Shown here piece after piece: positions 16,750 through 25,199 of a stretch of 64,000 bases of DNA; the first letter of the stretch is position 1; the number at the start of each line of letters is the position of its first letter. Source of the stretch: Desulfarculales bacterium UBA696 (GTDB lineage: Bacteria; Desulfobacterota; Syntrophobacteria; Syntrophobacterales; Syntrophobacteraceae); contig DBMO01000072.1 of NCBI GenBank assembly GCA_002298995.1, positions 248,001-312,000 on the forward strand, read 5' to 3'. The position numbers and the translations under genes were made by a program. The notes beneath the pieces are model-generated. The model did no database searches, was not told the DNA's origin, and saw nothing but the letters and a program-made list of their open reading frames with translations.

Positions 16750-17892
16750 ATGGGAAAAATCTATTTCGATAACAATGCAACGACCAGGCTTGATGCCCGG
16801 GTTTTTGAGGAGATGCTGCCATTTCTTCGTGACAACTACGGCAACCCCTCAAGCCTCCACTCGTTCGGCAGGGAAGCGAGGCGGGCGCTTGATAATGCAC
16901 GCTGTAACGCGGCGAATCTGATCGGCGCCGAACCCGACGAGATCGTTTTTACGAGCGGCGGAACGGAAGCAGACAACCAGGCGATAATGGGAATTGCCGA
17001 TCTGATTGGCAGTCCAGGCGGAAGGATCATTACGAGCGCAATCGAACACCAGGCTGTGCTCAACTCTTGCCGGCACCTTCAAAAAAGGGGTTTTAGCACA
17101 ACCTTTCTTCCTGTCGATTACGAAGGCCGAATCAAGCCGGCCGATCTCGAAGATACTCTGGGTGGTGACGTAATTCTGGTTTCAATTATGTACGCCAATA
17201 ATGAAACCGGGTCGATACAGCCGGTCGAAGAGGCTGCCGCCATCGCGAGGTCCCGAGGCGCTATATTCCATTGCGACGCCGTTCAGGCCGCCGGCAGGAT
17301 AAGAATAGATGTGCGAAAGCTCGGGGTAGACCTGCTAAGCCTGTCGAGCCACAAAATCAACGGTCCGAAAGGATCCGGGGCGTTATTCGTCCGGCGCGGC
17401 ATTCAGGCTCCGGTGCTGCTCCATGGGGGACATCACGAACAGCGCCGCAGAGCGGGCACCGAAAACGTTGCATCCATCGTTGGTTTTGGTGAGGCATGCC
17501 GCCTTGCGGGGCAACGTCTGGATGAAACCGCCGGCAACTGCCGCATGCTCCGCGACCGCCTCGAAAAGGCCATAATGGAAGAAGTCCAACCGGCCATAAT
17601 CAACGGCTCCAGGGAAAACCGTCTTCCCAATACCCTCAATGTAAGCTTTCCGGGAGTTGACGGTCAGTTTCTTGCAATAAATCTCGACCTGATGGGAATT
17701 GCCGTTTCAACCGGTTCGGCCTGTCATGCCGAGAGCCGCGAGCCATCATACGTTTTAAAGGCGATGGGCCGTAGCGACGATGAGGCTTCGAGTTGTATTC
17801 GGTTTTCCCTTGGCGGGGAAAACACGGTCGATGAGGTCGATGCCGTGATACTCGCCTTGAAAGAATTCGTTGGGAGTTTACGGACGGCATGA
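16750..17892 (+). CDS. Cysteine desulfurase (NifS/IscS family)
   Basis: PLP enzyme of 380 residues that takes sulfur from L-cysteine as a protein-bound persulfide. The start IYFDNNATT is canonical. His100 (in SAIEHQA) stacks on PLP, Lys202 in SSHKINGPKG forms the Schiff base, and Cys325 in STGSACHAES is the persulfide-carrying residue on the mobile loop. The ATG at the IYFDNN motif is chosen although its ribosome site is weak; the 66 extra codons upstream run through the promoter region and are not protein-like. It overlaps mnmA by four bases and is first in an operon of tRNA-thiolation genes, so it most likely supplies their sulfur. It could also serve Fe-S assembly. Confidence 0.92.
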   Translation: MGKIYFDNNATTRLDARVFEEMLPFLRDNYGNPSSLHSFGREARRALDNARCNAANLIGAEPDEIVFTSGGTEADNQAIMGIADLIGSPGGRIITSAIEHQAVLNSCRHLQKRGFSTTFLPVDYEGRIKPADLEDTLGGDVILVSIMYANNETGSIQPVEEAAAIARSRGAIFHCDAVQAAGRIRIDVRKLGVDLLSLSSHKINGPKGSGALFVRRGIQAPVLLHGGHHEQRRRAGTENVASIVGFGEACRLAGQRLDETAGNCRMLRDRLEKAIMEEVQPAIINGSRENRLPNTLNVSFPGVDGQFLAINLDLMGIAVSTGSACHAESREPSYVLKAMGRSDDEASSCIRFSLGGENTVDEVDAVILALKEFVGSLRTA

Positions 17893-18968
17893 GACAGGGC
17901 GGGGGGCGGGTAGTTGCGGCCATGAGCGGAGGTGTGGATTCAACCGTCGCGGCGGCCCTTCTTGTGCGGGAAGGCCGCGAGGTAATCGGGGTTACACTCC
18001 AGCTCCAATCGTGCGATGAAGCTACAACCGAAAGGTCCTGCTGCAGCGCGGCCGCGACGAGTCGTGCCGGTGCGGTGGCGGATAGTCTCGGAATTCCGCA
18101 TTATGTCCTGGATTTTCGAAAAGAATTCGAAAATGAAGTGCTCCGGCACACTTGGAGCGAGTACAGTCGGGGGCGCACGCCCAATCCATGCGTCATTTGC
18201 AACGAAAGGATAAAATTCGGCCTCCTCCATGATTTTGCGAGATCTGTTGGGGCCGGAACTATTGCAACAGGCCATTACGCCAGAATCGAAAACAGGCGCG
18301 GCTCTGTCTCGCTTCTGCGAGGTGTCTTTGGACCGAAGGACCAGTCCTATTTTTTGTTTTCGGTGGCTGATAGCAGACTTTCCTCCGTTGTTTTTCCTGT
18401 TGGCAGCCTCAGCAAGGACCGCGTGCGCGCGATCTCAAAAGAGCTGGGCTTTGTGGAAAAAGCCCTCGAAAGCCAGGACGCCTGCTTTGCCGTGAAAGGG
18501 AAATCCTATTCCGAAATCCTTCGGCGGAGGTTCGATGCCCATGCGATTCCCGGGGATTTTATCGGCCCCGGCATGGCAGTGGTTGGCAGCCACGACGGTA
18601 TTCATAAATTTACTGTCGGTCAGGGGAGAAAACTTGGCATCGCTCTCGGTGAGAGGTGCTGGGTGAAATCAATTGATCCCGAGACCGGGAGTGTATATAT
18701 CACCACGGATAGCGCCGATTTGCTCTCTCGCGGCCTCACGGCGTCTATTGTCAAATGGAGCGGTGGCGGCATTGATGGCGCATTGGAATGCTCGGTCCAG
18801 GTTAGATACAGGCAGGCGCCGGTTCGCGCAAGGATCGAGCATCAGGGGCAGGGGCTGGTCAGGGTAGAATTTCAAAATCCAATAAGGGCTGTTGCTCCCG
18901 GCCAGGCTGCTGTTTTCTATGATGGCGACCGGGTGCTTGGCGGAGGATGGATCGAATCCTCCTTTTGA
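17889..18968 (+). CDS. mnmA: tRNA-specific 2-thiouridylase MnmA
   Basis: Enzyme that adenylates and thiolates U34 of tRNA-Lys, -Glu and -Gln to s2U34. The PP-loop is MSGGVDS (12-18). Catalytic Cys101 lies in TPNPCVICN and the partner Cys199 in ESQDACFA. FGPKDQSYFLF is a tRNA-recognition block and VGQGRKLGI the central-domain motif. At 359 residues it has normal length. Its start overlaps the desulfurase stop (ATGA), a tight coupling also seen in other bacteria where NifS/IscS donates sulfur directly to MnmA. Confidence 0.95.
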   Translation: MRQGGGRVVAAMSGGVDSTVAAALLVREGREVIGVTLQLQSCDEATTERSCCSAAATSRAGAVADSLGIPHYVLDFRKEFENEVLRHTWSEYSRGRTPNPCVICNERIKFGLLHDFARSVGAGTIATGHYARIENRRGSVSLLRGVFGPKDQSYFLFSVADSRLSSVVFPVGSLSKDRVRAISKELGFVEKALESQDACFAVKGKSYSEILRRRFDAHAIPGDFIGPGMAVVGSHDGIHKFTVGQGRKLGIALGERCWVKSIDPETGSVYITTDSADLLSRGLTASIVKWSGGGIDGALECSVQVRYRQAPVRARIEHQGQGLVRVEFQNPIRAVAPGQAAVFYDGDRVLGGGWIESSF

Positions 18969-18979
18969 GGAATATACAA

Positions 18980-20020
18980 ATGCTGGGAAAAGACCGGGCC
19001 GCGAATGCTCCGGACAGATATCTGCGGCAAAGAATTTTGCCTGAGATAGGGGATTCGGGACAGGAAAAACTTAGGAAGTCAACTATCTTGATCGCCGGGT
19101 GCGGTGCGATCGGGGGTCTTCAGGCCGAACTGCTGACACGGGCCGGTGTCGGAAAAATTCGGATCGCCGACCGTGATTTCGTGGATATAAGCAACCTGCA
19201 CCGTCAGGTACTCTTTAATGAACAGGATGCCGCGGATCGGCTTGCCAAGGTTGAAGCGGCGGCGAGGAAGCTTCGCTCGATCAACTCCGATGTAGAAATC
19301 GAACCGCACGCCGTCGATATCACTCCTCGCAACATCGAGTCTTTGATTGACGGAGTCGATTTTGTCCTGGATGGGACCGATAACTTCGAGACCAGGTACC
19401 TCATAAACGATGCATGCATAAAGCACGGCAAGACATGGGTATACGGGGGGGTGATCGCTACGACCGGCATGGTGATGCTGGTAGAGCCCCGGATTGGGCC
19501 CTGCCTGAGGTGCCTTGTTCCGGACCCGCCTTCGCCCGGCTCGATTCCGACCTGCGATACGAGCGGGGTACTCAATACCGCTGTTGGAGTTGTCTCATCG
19601 TTTCAGGCAACTGCCGCCATCAGGGCGCTTTGCGGCACTGTTCCTGATCGGCGCGGACTTATTCATGTGGACCCGTGGACCCTGAGCTTTGATTTTTTCA
19701 AAATCGAGCGCGACAGTAATTGCCCCTGCTGCATACAGGATAAATTCGAATTCCTGGAATCGAAAAGAACTAGTTGGACAGCGGCCCTGTGTGGCCGCAA
19801 TTCCGTACAGGTGAGTCCGCCGACAGACCTTCTGATCGATATGAGCGCCCTGCGCGCCCGGCTCGATAAGGCCGGCAGGGTCGAGAAAACCGGATTGCTT
19901 CTCAGATTCATCTCCGAAGAGGGCGAGATGGTGATATTCCCCGATGGAAGGGCAATCATCATGGAGACAACGGACGAGGCAAAGGCCAGAGGCCTTTACG
20001 CCAGGTATATAGGCACTTAG
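18980..20020 (+). CDS. E1-like adenylating enzyme (ThiF/MoeB/TtuC family)
   Basis: Activates the C-terminal glycine of a ubiquitin-like sulfur carrier by adenylation. Features from the start used here: RYLRQRILPEIG near the N-terminus, nucleotide loop GCGAIGG (40-46), the DFVDISNLHRQ substrate block, VDFVLDGTDNFETRY, and a Cys in TCDTSG (192) at the catalytic crossover-loop position. Four zinc cysteines are present (CLRC at 175-178 and CPCC later). The last ~80 residues form an extra domain that is not rhodanese-like. The ATG follows TGAGGAA with a seven-base spacer; the in-frame start 11 codons upstream overlaps mnmA and lacks a ribosome site. Next to a ThiS-like carrier and a TtuA-like thiolase, a TtuC role fits better than thiamine or molybdopterin synthesis. 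Confidence 0.85.
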   Translation: MLGKDRAANAPDRYLRQRILPEIGDSGQEKLRKSTILIAGCGAIGGLQAELLTRAGVGKIRIADRDFVDISNLHRQVLFNEQDAADRLAKVEAAARKLRSINSDVEIEPHAVDITPRNIESLIDGVDFVLDGTDNFETRYLINDACIKHGKTWVYGGVIATTGMVMLVEPRIGPCLRCLVPDPPSPGSIPTCDTSGVLNTAVGVVSSFQATAAIRALCGTVPDRRGLIHVDPWTLSFDFFKIERDSNCPCCIQDKFEFLESKRTSWTAALCGRNSVQVSPPTDLLIDMSALRARLDKAGRVEKTGLLLRFISEEGEMVIFPDGRAIIMETTDEAKARGLYARYIGT

Positions 20021-20041
20021 AAGATCCTTGAAGGATGAGAA

Positions 20042-20233
20042 ATGATCAAAGTGAGTTTTAAAGGAGCGGAACACACGCTCGAGGGCAACACGACCGTCCG
20101 AAAAATCATAGCCGCCCTGGGGTTGAATCCGGAAAGCGTTCTGGCCATGAGAGACGGCAAACTGATAGTAAATGAAACCTTCATCGGCAAAGAGGCTGAA
20201 ATAAGGCTCATTTCCGTTGTTTCGGGCGGATAG
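20042..20233 (+). CDS. Ubiquitin-like sulfur carrier protein (ThiS/MoaD/TtuB family)
   Basis: A 63-residue beta-grasp protein ending in VVSGG, the Gly-Gly tail that becomes a thiocarboxylate after activation by the E1-like enzyme encoded 21 bases upstream. MIKVSFKG, TVRKIIAALGLNPE and LIVNETF fit the ThiS/TtuB pattern. A ribosome site AAGGATGAGAA precedes the ATG. The next gene, a TtuA-like thiolase, starts one base after its stop. ThiS (thiamine) and MoaD (molybdopterin) are alternatives, but no thiG, thiH or moaE is present here, so TtuB is preferred by context. Confidence 0.85.
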   Translation: MIKVSFKGAEHTLEGNTTVRKIIAALGLNPESVLAMRDGKLIVNETFIGKEAEIRLISVVSGG

Positions 20234-20234
20234 C

Positions 20235-21200
20235 ATGGGATATCGTTGCAGAAAGTGCTCGGGGGATAGCGTCATCAATATGCGCCAGCACAGGCTCGCG
20301 CTTTGCGAAGATCATTTTATCGAATGGGTCCAAAAGCATGCCGCTGAATTCATCAGGAAGCACCGCATGCTCGAACCGGAAGACCGGGTCCTGGTAGCTG
20401 TTTCCGGAGGCAAGGACAGTCTCTCTCTCTGGAGCATACTGCTGGACCTGGGCTATCAGGCGGACGGCATCTATATTGATTTGGGCATCGACCGTGATAG
20501 GGATGAGAGCGGCTATTCGAAAAGATCTCTTCAGTATGCCGTTGAATTCGCGCAGAGCGTCTCTCCCAGGGCAAAGCTCCACGTTCTTGACATAAAGGCG
20601 GTTTACGGCAGGTCCGTAACCGAAATTGCCCGTGGCGGCATGGGCGCAAAGAGGAAGTACTGCTCTGCCTGCGGGCTCGTTAAAAGACACGAACTGAACC
20701 GAATGACTCGCGAACTCGGCTACGCCGTGCTCGCCACCGGTCATAATCTCGATGATGAAGCGGCCGTTCTGATGGGCAATTCGCTAAACTGGGAAGTGGA
20801 GTACATGGCAAGACAGGCTCTGGTTCTCCCTGCAAGCAGTACGGGCCTTGTAAAAAAGGTTAAGCCCCTGGCGAGGTTTTATGAGCGTGAGATGGCTGCA
20901 TACGCCATCGTGAGGGGAATTCCATATATAATGGAGGAGTGCCCCTTCTCGGAGGGAGCAACGAGCCTTGGGTACAAAGAAGTCCTAAACTCGATGGAGC
21001 GTAAATCCTCGGGTACGAAGCTGAAGTTTTACTTCGAATTTCTCAAGGCCAAGAAAAAGGGTCTGTTACCGAATTATGTACCTCCGGAGCTGCGCCTCTG
21101 CGAAAAGTGCGGAGAGCCCACCGGGTCGACAGGCCTGTGCGCTTTCTGCCGGCTAATCGAAAGGCCGGCTCGGCCCGTTGGAGTTGATACTTTAGAATAA
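20235..21200 (+). CDS. tRNA 2-thiolation enzyme, TtuA/TtcA-Ncs6 family
   Basis: ATP pyrophosphatase-type enzyme of 321 residues. An N-terminal zinc ribbon (C5, C8, C24, H27) precedes the PP-loop AVSGGKDS (55-62). Cys143 and Cys146 in KYCSACG, with the Cys of EECPFSEGA, form the [4Fe-4S] set of group II TtcA-like proteins. ATGHNLDDEA is the second conserved block. A C-terminal zinc finger (CEKCG...CAFC) completes the TtuA/Ncs6 plan and distinguishes it from TtcA. In Thermus this enzyme makes s2T at position 54 using TtuB-thiocarboxylate. The order E1 - carrier - thiolase supports that reaction here, although cytosolic s2U34 synthesis (Ncs6-like) cannot be excluded. Confidence 0.88.
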   Translation: MGYRCRKCSGDSVINMRQHRLALCEDHFIEWVQKHAAEFIRKHRMLEPEDRVLVAVSGGKDSLSLWSILLDLGYQADGIYIDLGIDRDRDESGYSKRSLQYAVEFAQSVSPRAKLHVLDIKAVYGRSVTEIARGGMGAKRKYCSACGLVKRHELNRMTRELGYAVLATGHNLDDEAAVLMGNSLNWEVEYMARQALVLPASSTGLVKKVKPLARFYEREMAAYAIVRGIPYIMEECPFSEGATSLGYKEVLNSMERKSSGTKLKFYFEFLKAKKKGLLPNYVPPELRLCEKCGEPTGSTGLCAFCRLIERPARPVGVDTLE

Positions 21201-21339
21201 TTCATCGTCTACTTTGTAGAGTTCGTACTCCTTTTTCAGCAGCCCGCCGGGATTTCAGTATTGAAAAAAGAAGACTGTTGTAGAATAGGCGGATCCCGAA
21301 GCCAGCTTGATTCTTCCTATAGACTTGGGAGTTAGCCGT

Positions 21340-23670
21340 ATGCTTTCCAGGACACAGGTGAGTACAGGTGTTTTCTGGGTTGACGTGCCGGAAATCGGAT
21401 TCTCGATTTTGTGCGGCTGTCCCGCGGATGTGGGAAAGCACCTTAGGAAAAGAGGGCTGATTACCCAGAAAGAAGAGGGGGGGATCAGTTTTGAAACCGG
21501 TCCGAGGGCAATTCTCCTTTCGGACGTCCTGGTGCAGAGGGGGGAGTTTTCAAACCTGGCGGAATTTCCGGTGGGGCAGATGATGTACAAGCAGGGGATG
21601 ATAATTCCGGATCATCCGAACAATACCGGCAGGAGGCCTTTGCTGATAGGATCCAAAGAGCAGTTGCGCGCTCAGGCCGAGTACATATATCGCGGAACCT
21701 ACGGGCTGCACTCGGAAGAAGAGCTGATCGAAGCCGGGGCCGATCCGGAAATGGCCGGCTGCATGATGAGAATGAAGCAAAAGTTTGCCTTCGGCAAAAT
21801 TCGCAAGCCAGAAGAACTGCTCGAAACCATCAGCATTGAAGACGAGCCTGTTGAGATCAATAGCGGGATCTTTATACAGCGCCTCAGGATGAACGTATTC
21901 GAATTCCGGTACAAAGGTGAATCCGTACAGGTCGACTTGAACCTTCCTCCCCACGAGAGCTACGAATCCCCTTATGTTCTCGGTTTCCACAATTTAAGAA
22001 GAGAGTATTTCGAGATAATTCACTCGGGAGATGGTGACGGATGGGACCCGAGGCGGCCTTGCATGTCCAGCGTTGTGATCTTTCAGGGAAAAGTGTACCT
22101 CATCGACGCCGGGCCCAATATTTTGCATAGCCTGAAAGCGCTTAGTATCGGGGTAAATGAAATAGAAGGGGTCTTTCACACTCATGCCCACGACGACCAC
22201 TTCTGCGGGCTACCCGCCCTGATGCGATCCGACCACCGCATCAAGTATTTTGCCACCAGGCCGGTCAGGGTTTCGGTAGCCAAAAAACTTTCCGCACTTG
22301 TCTCGATAAGCGAGGACGAGTTCAACCACTACTTTGATATACATGACCTGGCGCTTAATGCCTGGACCGACATTGACGGTCTTGAAGTGCGGCCGATGTA
22401 TTCTCCTCATCCCGTAGAAAATAATATCTTTCTTTTTAGGGCCATGTGGCGTGACGGCTACAGGACTTATGCCCATTTCGGCGATATCACCTCGCTCGAT
22501 GTACTCAGGGACATGATCTCGGAGGATGAGTGTGAGCCGGGCCTCTCCCGCGAAATGTTCAACATTGTTGCAAAGAGCTACGCAGTGGAAGCCGACGTAA
22601 AGAAGGTGGACGCCGGCGGGGGTATAATCCACGGGAATGCGGAGGATTTCAGAACAGACGGCTCTCGAAAGCTGATTTTGTCCCATACCTCCGAGGATCT
22701 GTCATCTAGGCAAAAGGAGATCGGGTCCGGTGCCCCCTTCGGAACATGCGATACACTTATTCCCGCTTTCCAGGAATACCTCAGGATGTATGCGTTCCGT
22801 TACCTGGACACCTATGCTCCCAATGTTCCGCGAAATCAGTTAAGGCTTCTTACGAGCAGCCCAATTCGCTCTTTCAATCCCGAATCCATCCTGCTCAAAG
22901 CCGGGACCGTATGCCATTCGATATACCTGATCCTGACCGGAGACGTCGAAATGGTGGATACGTCCGCCGGAGTATCCAACTCCCTGTCGCCCGGAACGCT
23001 TATTGGAGAGATATCGGCGCTCATGGCCCTCCCGCTGGATGAGACCTACGTTGCGACCACATTCGTCAATGTACTCGAAATACCTCTAAGCCTTTACCTC
23101 TATTTCACCGAGAGAAACGGGCTGCTCGAAGAGCTCGTTAAAATGCACGAAAAACGGAACTTTATACAGAAGACATGGCTTCTGGGCGAAGCAATATCGA
23201 GTCCCGTCCAAAACAAGATAGCCCGAGCAATGGGCGAGAGCAAATACGAGGCGGGCGTTGAAATTCCAACTGACAACCCTCTCGATCTCTTTTTGATATC
23301 CAGGGGACGTGTGCTCCTCTACCTCGACAACCAGGCTGTTCAGATCCTTCAAAGCGGCGATTTTTTCGCCGGGCAGGGATTTCTTTTGGAAACTCAATGC
23401 CGGCTTCGAATTGAGGCAGCGGAGGAGACGGAGGTTTTCAGGCTCCCGCGAGACCTGCTTCTAGACATACCGATCGTTAGATGGAAGCTACTGGAGGTCT
23501 GCAATAAACGCATGAAAATGGTGTGTAAGCACCATAAGGACCTTTTGGCATCCGTTGAACCGAGGCTGAAGACAAGCCCCATCGCCGCCGAGCTGACTCA
23601 AGAGTGTTGTGCGGGCCTAGGTGAGATCGAATTCCTCCACGGAAAAGAATCTGAGCGAAAAACAGACTGA
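21340..23670 (+). CDS. Metallo-beta-lactamase-fold protein with two cyclic-nucleotide-binding domains
   Basis: A 776-residue cytosolic protein. About 1-200 is a unique N-terminal region. A metallo-beta-lactamase domain follows with HTHAHDDH at 280-287, MYSPHPVE and YAHFGDI as further metal ligands, and LSHTSED. Two cNMP-binding domains come next (about 497-600 with IYLILTGDVEMV and LSPGTLIGEISAL, and 613-720 with FLISRGRVLLYL and LQSGDFFAGQGFLL). The ATG used has GGGAG eight bases upstream; a TTG 11 codons earlier is the alternative. The architecture suggests a hydrolase gated by cAMP, cGMP or a dinucleotide. The substrate is not known, and the protein follows the sulfur-relay operon by 139 bases on the same strand. 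Confidence 0.8.
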   Translation: MLSRTQVSTGVFWVDVPEIGFSILCGCPADVGKHLRKRGLITQKEEGGISFETGPRAILLSDVLVQRGEFSNLAEFPVGQMMYKQGMIIPDHPNNTGRRPLLIGSKEQLRAQAEYIYRGTYGLHSEEELIEAGADPEMAGCMMRMKQKFAFGKIRKPEELLETISIEDEPVEINSGIFIQRLRMNVFEFRYKGESVQVDLNLPPHESYESPYVLGFHNLRREYFEIIHSGDGDGWDPRRPCMSSVVIFQGKVYLIDAGPNILHSLKALSIGVNEIEGVFHTHAHDDHFCGLPALMRSDHRIKYFATRPVRVSVAKKLSALVSISEDEFNHYFDIHDLALNAWTDIDGLEVRPMYSPHPVENNIFLFRAMWRDGYRTYAHFGDITSLDVLRDMISEDECEPGLSREMFNIVAKSYAVEADVKKVDAGGGIIHGNAEDFRTDGSRKLILSHTSEDLSSRQKEIGSGAPFGTCDTLIPAFQEYLRMYAFRYLDTYAPNVPRNQLRLLTSSPIRSFNPESILLKAGTVCHSIYLILTGDVEMVDTSAGVSNSLSPGTLIGEISALMALPLDETYVATTFVNVLEIPLSLYLYFTERNGLLEELVKMHEKRNFIQKTWLLGEAISSPVQNKIARAMGESKYEAGVEIPTDNPLDLFLISRGRVLLYLDNQAVQILQSGDFFAGQGFLLETQCRLRIEAAEETEVFRLPRDLLLDIPIVRWKLLEVCNKRMKMVCKHHKDLLASVEPRLKTSPIAAELTQECCAGLGEIEFLHGKESERKTD

Positions 23671-23837
23671 AATCTGCTGTAAACTCGATACGGATGTCTT
23701 GACTTTCCGCGGCGATGCCTTCCGCAAAAATGGGTGGTAGTGCTTCTCTAGTACTGATGGCTGTCGTCATTTGCCGAGCAGGCATTTTTTTTTGCCGGAA
23801 GATGGCGACCATAATACCAGACCATGATCCAATATAT

Positions 23838-23866
23838 TTGACTATGATATGGGACCATGGTTTAAT
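23838..23866 (+). promoter_or_regulatory. Sigma70 promoter and probable operator of the phd-vapC pair
   Basis: TTGACT (23838-23843) and TTTAAT (23861-23866) have a 17-base spacer, 27 bases before the antitoxin ATG. GACCAT occurs three times at 23807, 23820 and 23853, and the palindrome ACCATGGT (23854-23861) sits between the two boxes. Phd/AbrB-like antitoxins commonly bind such repeats to autoregulate, so these are candidate operator sites. Confidence 0.6.
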
Positions 23867-23892
23867 TGACGTATTAAAAGAAGGAGAGTGCC

Positions 23893-24120
23893 ATGCATGA
23901 AACCGTGTCTATCTCGCAGTTCAAGGCAACCTGCCTGGCGTTGCTGAGTCGGGTGAACACGACCGGGCAGCCGATTCTAGTTACGCGAAGAGGCGAGCCG
24001 ATGGCCATGGTCGTTCCACCTCCGCCTGCCGAACGCCCTGCCTCCTGGCTTGGGTCCTTGAAATCCACGGCGAAGATTACGGGCAATATCGTTACTACTA
24101 TTGCCGACCCACGCAGATAG
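23893..24120 (+). CDS. Phd/YefM-family antitoxin
   Basis: A 75-residue protein. The first 45 residues (VSISQFKATCLALLSRV..ILVTRRGEPMAMVVP) match the DNA-binding Phd/YefM fold, and the disordered C-terminus would wrap the toxin. A strong site AAGGAGAG lies five bases before the ATG. The VapC-type toxin gene starts 13 bases after its stop. It probably neutralises the toxin and represses the operon by binding the repeats around the promoter. Confidence 0.88.
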   Translation: MHETVSISQFKATCLALLSRVNTTGQPILVTRRGEPMAMVVPPPPAERPASWLGSLKSTAKITGNIVTTIADPRR

Positions 24121-24132
24121 GAGTTCAAGGCA

Positions 24133-24519
24133 ATGAAGCTGCTGCTGGACACGCACATCTGGTTGTGGAGCCTGTTGGAGCCTAAGCACCTTAGCGTCAA
24201 AGTCGCCGCCGAGCTTGAAAATCCTCTAAACGAGCTTTGGCTCTCTCCAATAAGTATCTGGGAACTCCTGATACTTGTTGGGGATGGCAGGGTGAGTCTC
24301 GGGATGGAGCCTGGGGATTGGGTTCAAAATGCCCTTTCGAGGGTGTCCTTGAAAGAAGCCGCCATCAACAATTCGGTGGTTCTAAAAACAAGCGAGATTG
24401 ACTTGCCGGACCTTCTTGATCGGTTTCTTGTCGCAACGGCACTAGTCTATGACTTTACACTGGTGACAGCCGATGAGCGCCTTTTTCGCACAAAAGCATC
24501 CGTGATTGCCAATAGATAA
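24133..24519 (+). CDS. VapC-type PIN-domain toxin
   Basis: A 128-residue PIN ribonuclease. The four acidic catalytic residues are visible: D6 in LLLDTHIWLW, E44 in SIWELLIL, D96 in LLDRFLVATA and D114 in VTADERLF. The combination with a Phd-like rather than VapB-like antitoxin is common in the family. Expected to cleave tRNA or rRNA when free of its antitoxin. The gene is intact and full length, and ends 23 bases before the converging queE gene. Confidence 0.92.
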   Translation: MKLLLDTHIWLWSLLEPKHLSVKVAAELENPLNELWLSPISIWELLILVGDGRVSLGMEPGDWVQNALSRVSLKEAAINNSVVLKTSEIDLPDLLDRFLVATALVYDFTLVTADERLFRTKASVIANR

Positions 24520-24541
24520 AGTTCTCACCTGTGCTCAGGAT

Positions 24542-25192
24542 TCAAACGCCTCTTGTGCGGGGATCCCAAATTATTTTGTGCAATTGCATGTTTAGGCGGA
24601 CCGGGAGACGGTCTCGAAGGACCCATTCGGCGAGCGTCCTGGGGGCGAGGGCAGCGAATAGCGGTGAGAAGTTTATGGTGGTACGCAGGGCGGCCACTTG
24701 GGGGAGGGCGGTTGCAAGGATCTGCTTCGCAAAATCGTAGTCTTCGCTGTTGCTGATGACAAACTTCAGCTCATCTCGTTCGGTAAGTCTTTCAAAGTTT
24801 GCTAGGTAGTTTTGATCGGCCATGCGACTCGATGGGCACTTGATATCGACTATCCTGTGGCAGCGCGGGTCGGCCAAGCCGATATCGATGCTGCCGTTGG
24901 TCTCAAGGAGCACGGTATAGCCCTGGTCAAGAAGAGTTCGCAAAAAATGTGGCGTCTCCTCCTGAATGAGCGGCTCACCACCGGTTACCTCCACCAGGTT
25001 GCATTCGAAAGCTGCAATTTTGTCGATGATGCGAGACACCTCAACACGTTCGCCTTCATCATATGCGTAGCGGGTATCGCACCATGAGCAACGCAAATTG
25101 CAGCCGGTAAGACGTATAAATGTGCACGGAAGCCCCGCGTGACTGGACTCACCCTGAATGCTGTGGAAGATCTCATTTACAAGTAGCTGCAC
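24542..25192 (-). CDS. queE: 7-carboxy-7-deazaguanine synthase QueE
   Basis: Radical SAM enzyme that rearranges carboxytetrahydropterin to CDG in queuosine (deazaguanine) synthesis. The cluster motif GCNLRCSWCDT gives Cys-x3-Cys-x2-Cys; NEIFHSIQGES at the N-terminus and VTGGEPL are standard QueE features. The GTG used here lies seven bases after the queD stop, with GGAGGAG at the end of queD as ribosome site; the 12 extra codons of the longer frame lie inside queD. At 216 residues it has normal length. The sequence ends with IWDPRTRGV, typical of the family. queC and queF are not in the window. Confidence 0.94.
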   Translation of the reverse strand: MQLLVNEIFHSIQGESSHAGLPCTFIRLTGCNLRCSWCDTRYAYDEGERVEVSRIIDKIAAFECNLVEVTGGEPLIQEETPHFLRTLLDQGYTVLLETNGSIDIGLADPRCHRIVDIKCPSSRMADQNYLANFERLTERDELKFVISNSEDYDFAKQILATALPQVAALRTTINFSPLFAALAPRTLAEWVLRDRLPVRLNMQLHKIIWDPRTRGV

Positions 25193-25199
25193 CCCGGTT

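Noticed and set aside
20217..20234. TTG start of the TtuA-like gene six codons upstream
   Set aside because: It lies inside the carrier gene; the ATG one base after the carrier stop gives the usual N-terminus.
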